Source of the DNA: Prostheceraeus crozeri
Lineage: Eukaryota; Platyhelminthes; Polycladida; Euryleptidae
Reading direction: 5' to 3'
DNA: 64,000 nt
Assembly: GCA_907163375.1 (NCBI GenBank)
Contig: CAJQUW010010372.1
Span: 136,501-200,500 of the forward strand
The translations under genes were made by a program, and so were the position numbers. The number at the start of each line of letters is the position of its first letter. Positions within the stretch are counted from its first letter, which is position 1. The notes beneath the pieces are model-generated. The model did no database searches, had not been told where the DNA came from, and saw only the letters and a list, made by a program, of their open reading frames with translations. Shown here in pieces: positions 63,675 to 64,000 of the stretch.

Positions 63675-64000
63675 GGCCCAGTATATGCTACATATTTAAT
63701 AACGTGGTGTCTGTCTCCGATGGCTTTTCAAGTGTTTTGAAGGTTGCATAGTCCATCAGTGGTTCGTTTTACTTGGAGTTTGTTATCAGTCACTTCGTCT
63801 TGAAGGTTTGGATCGTCTTGTAACATCGTGACTCTGCATTCCCCTGAGTTTTCGCGATGTTTCAGCTTTTTTCCATATTCTTGTCCCAATGAGCTTCGAT
63901 TGAGAATCACTCATGATTTGTCATTTCTATCAGTTGTTGTCCACTGCATAATTGGAGTTCCTCGCTTTCTTTTTCTAAGTCGATATCTGTGTAAATCCTA
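63675..64000. other. Right edge, nothing recognised
   Basis: A 60-codon minus frame (63728-63910) is hydrophilic and matches nothing known to me. Confidence 0.4.

Overview
The window is animal (invertebrate) nuclear DNA that is packed with transposable elements. Two exons of one host gene can be recognised. Both are on the minus strand, at 32286-32426 and 1572-1770. They encode the region of FAN1 (Fanconi-associated nuclease 1) that precedes and includes its SAP-like segment. They splice in the same phase, so about 30.5 kb of this window is a single FAN1 intron. GIY-YIG Penelope-like elements, RTE-type LINEs, hAT transposons and Polintons together indicate a metazoan. I cannot name the phylum.

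Layout from left to right: 1-940 holds a decayed transposon-associated ORF. 1572-1770 is a FAN1 exon. 2548-4298 is a truncated hAT-like element. 4299-24703 is Polinton/Maverick 1, about 20.4 kb and bounded by an inverted repeat of about 240 bp. It carries, on +, a set of small accessory genes, protein-primed DNA polymerase B and a small cluster that includes a TBP-like gene. On - it carries two paralogous minor-capsid-type proteins, a double-jelly-roll major capsid protein, basic core proteins, a chromodomain integrase, a packaging ATPase and RING-type proteins. 25070-32080 is a nest of RTE fragments, a 4.26-kb hAT element inside one of them, and a 3.5-kb LINE inside the hAT. The hAT and the LINE each have perfect target-site duplications. 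32286-32426 is the second FAN1 exon. 33347-34588 is a non-autonomous hAT.

36687-60059 is Polinton 2, 23.4 kb and very AT-rich. Its termini read AGT...ACT, and it has a perfect 6-bp target duplication and terminal inverted repeats of about 0.75-0.9 kb. It encodes a membrane-type protein in the TIR, a minor capsid protein, ATPase, polymerase B, an N/Q-rich zinc protein, a fibre-like coiled-coil protein, the major capsid protein, a core protein with a glycine-rich membrane segment, a PLA2-like protein, integrase and an adenovirus-type cysteine protease. Two Penelope-like elements and one hAT transposon have inserted into it. The right flank (60066-64000) holds one more small hAT with a target duplication and scattered TE remains.

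Nearly every Polinton gene carries frameshifts or stops, so both elements are old, inactive copies. Despite this the capsid, packaging, protease, integrase and polymerase modules are all still recognisable. Polinton 1 lacks a recognisable protease. The two Polintons are different lineages: gene order, base composition and start-codon context all differ. The most unusual signals are three covarying histone-mRNA-like stem-loops in Polinton 1, a TBP-like gene next to duplicated TATA promoters, initiator ATGs that sit alone at the end of a first exon, and an A-run immediately before the ATG of most Polinton 2 genes.
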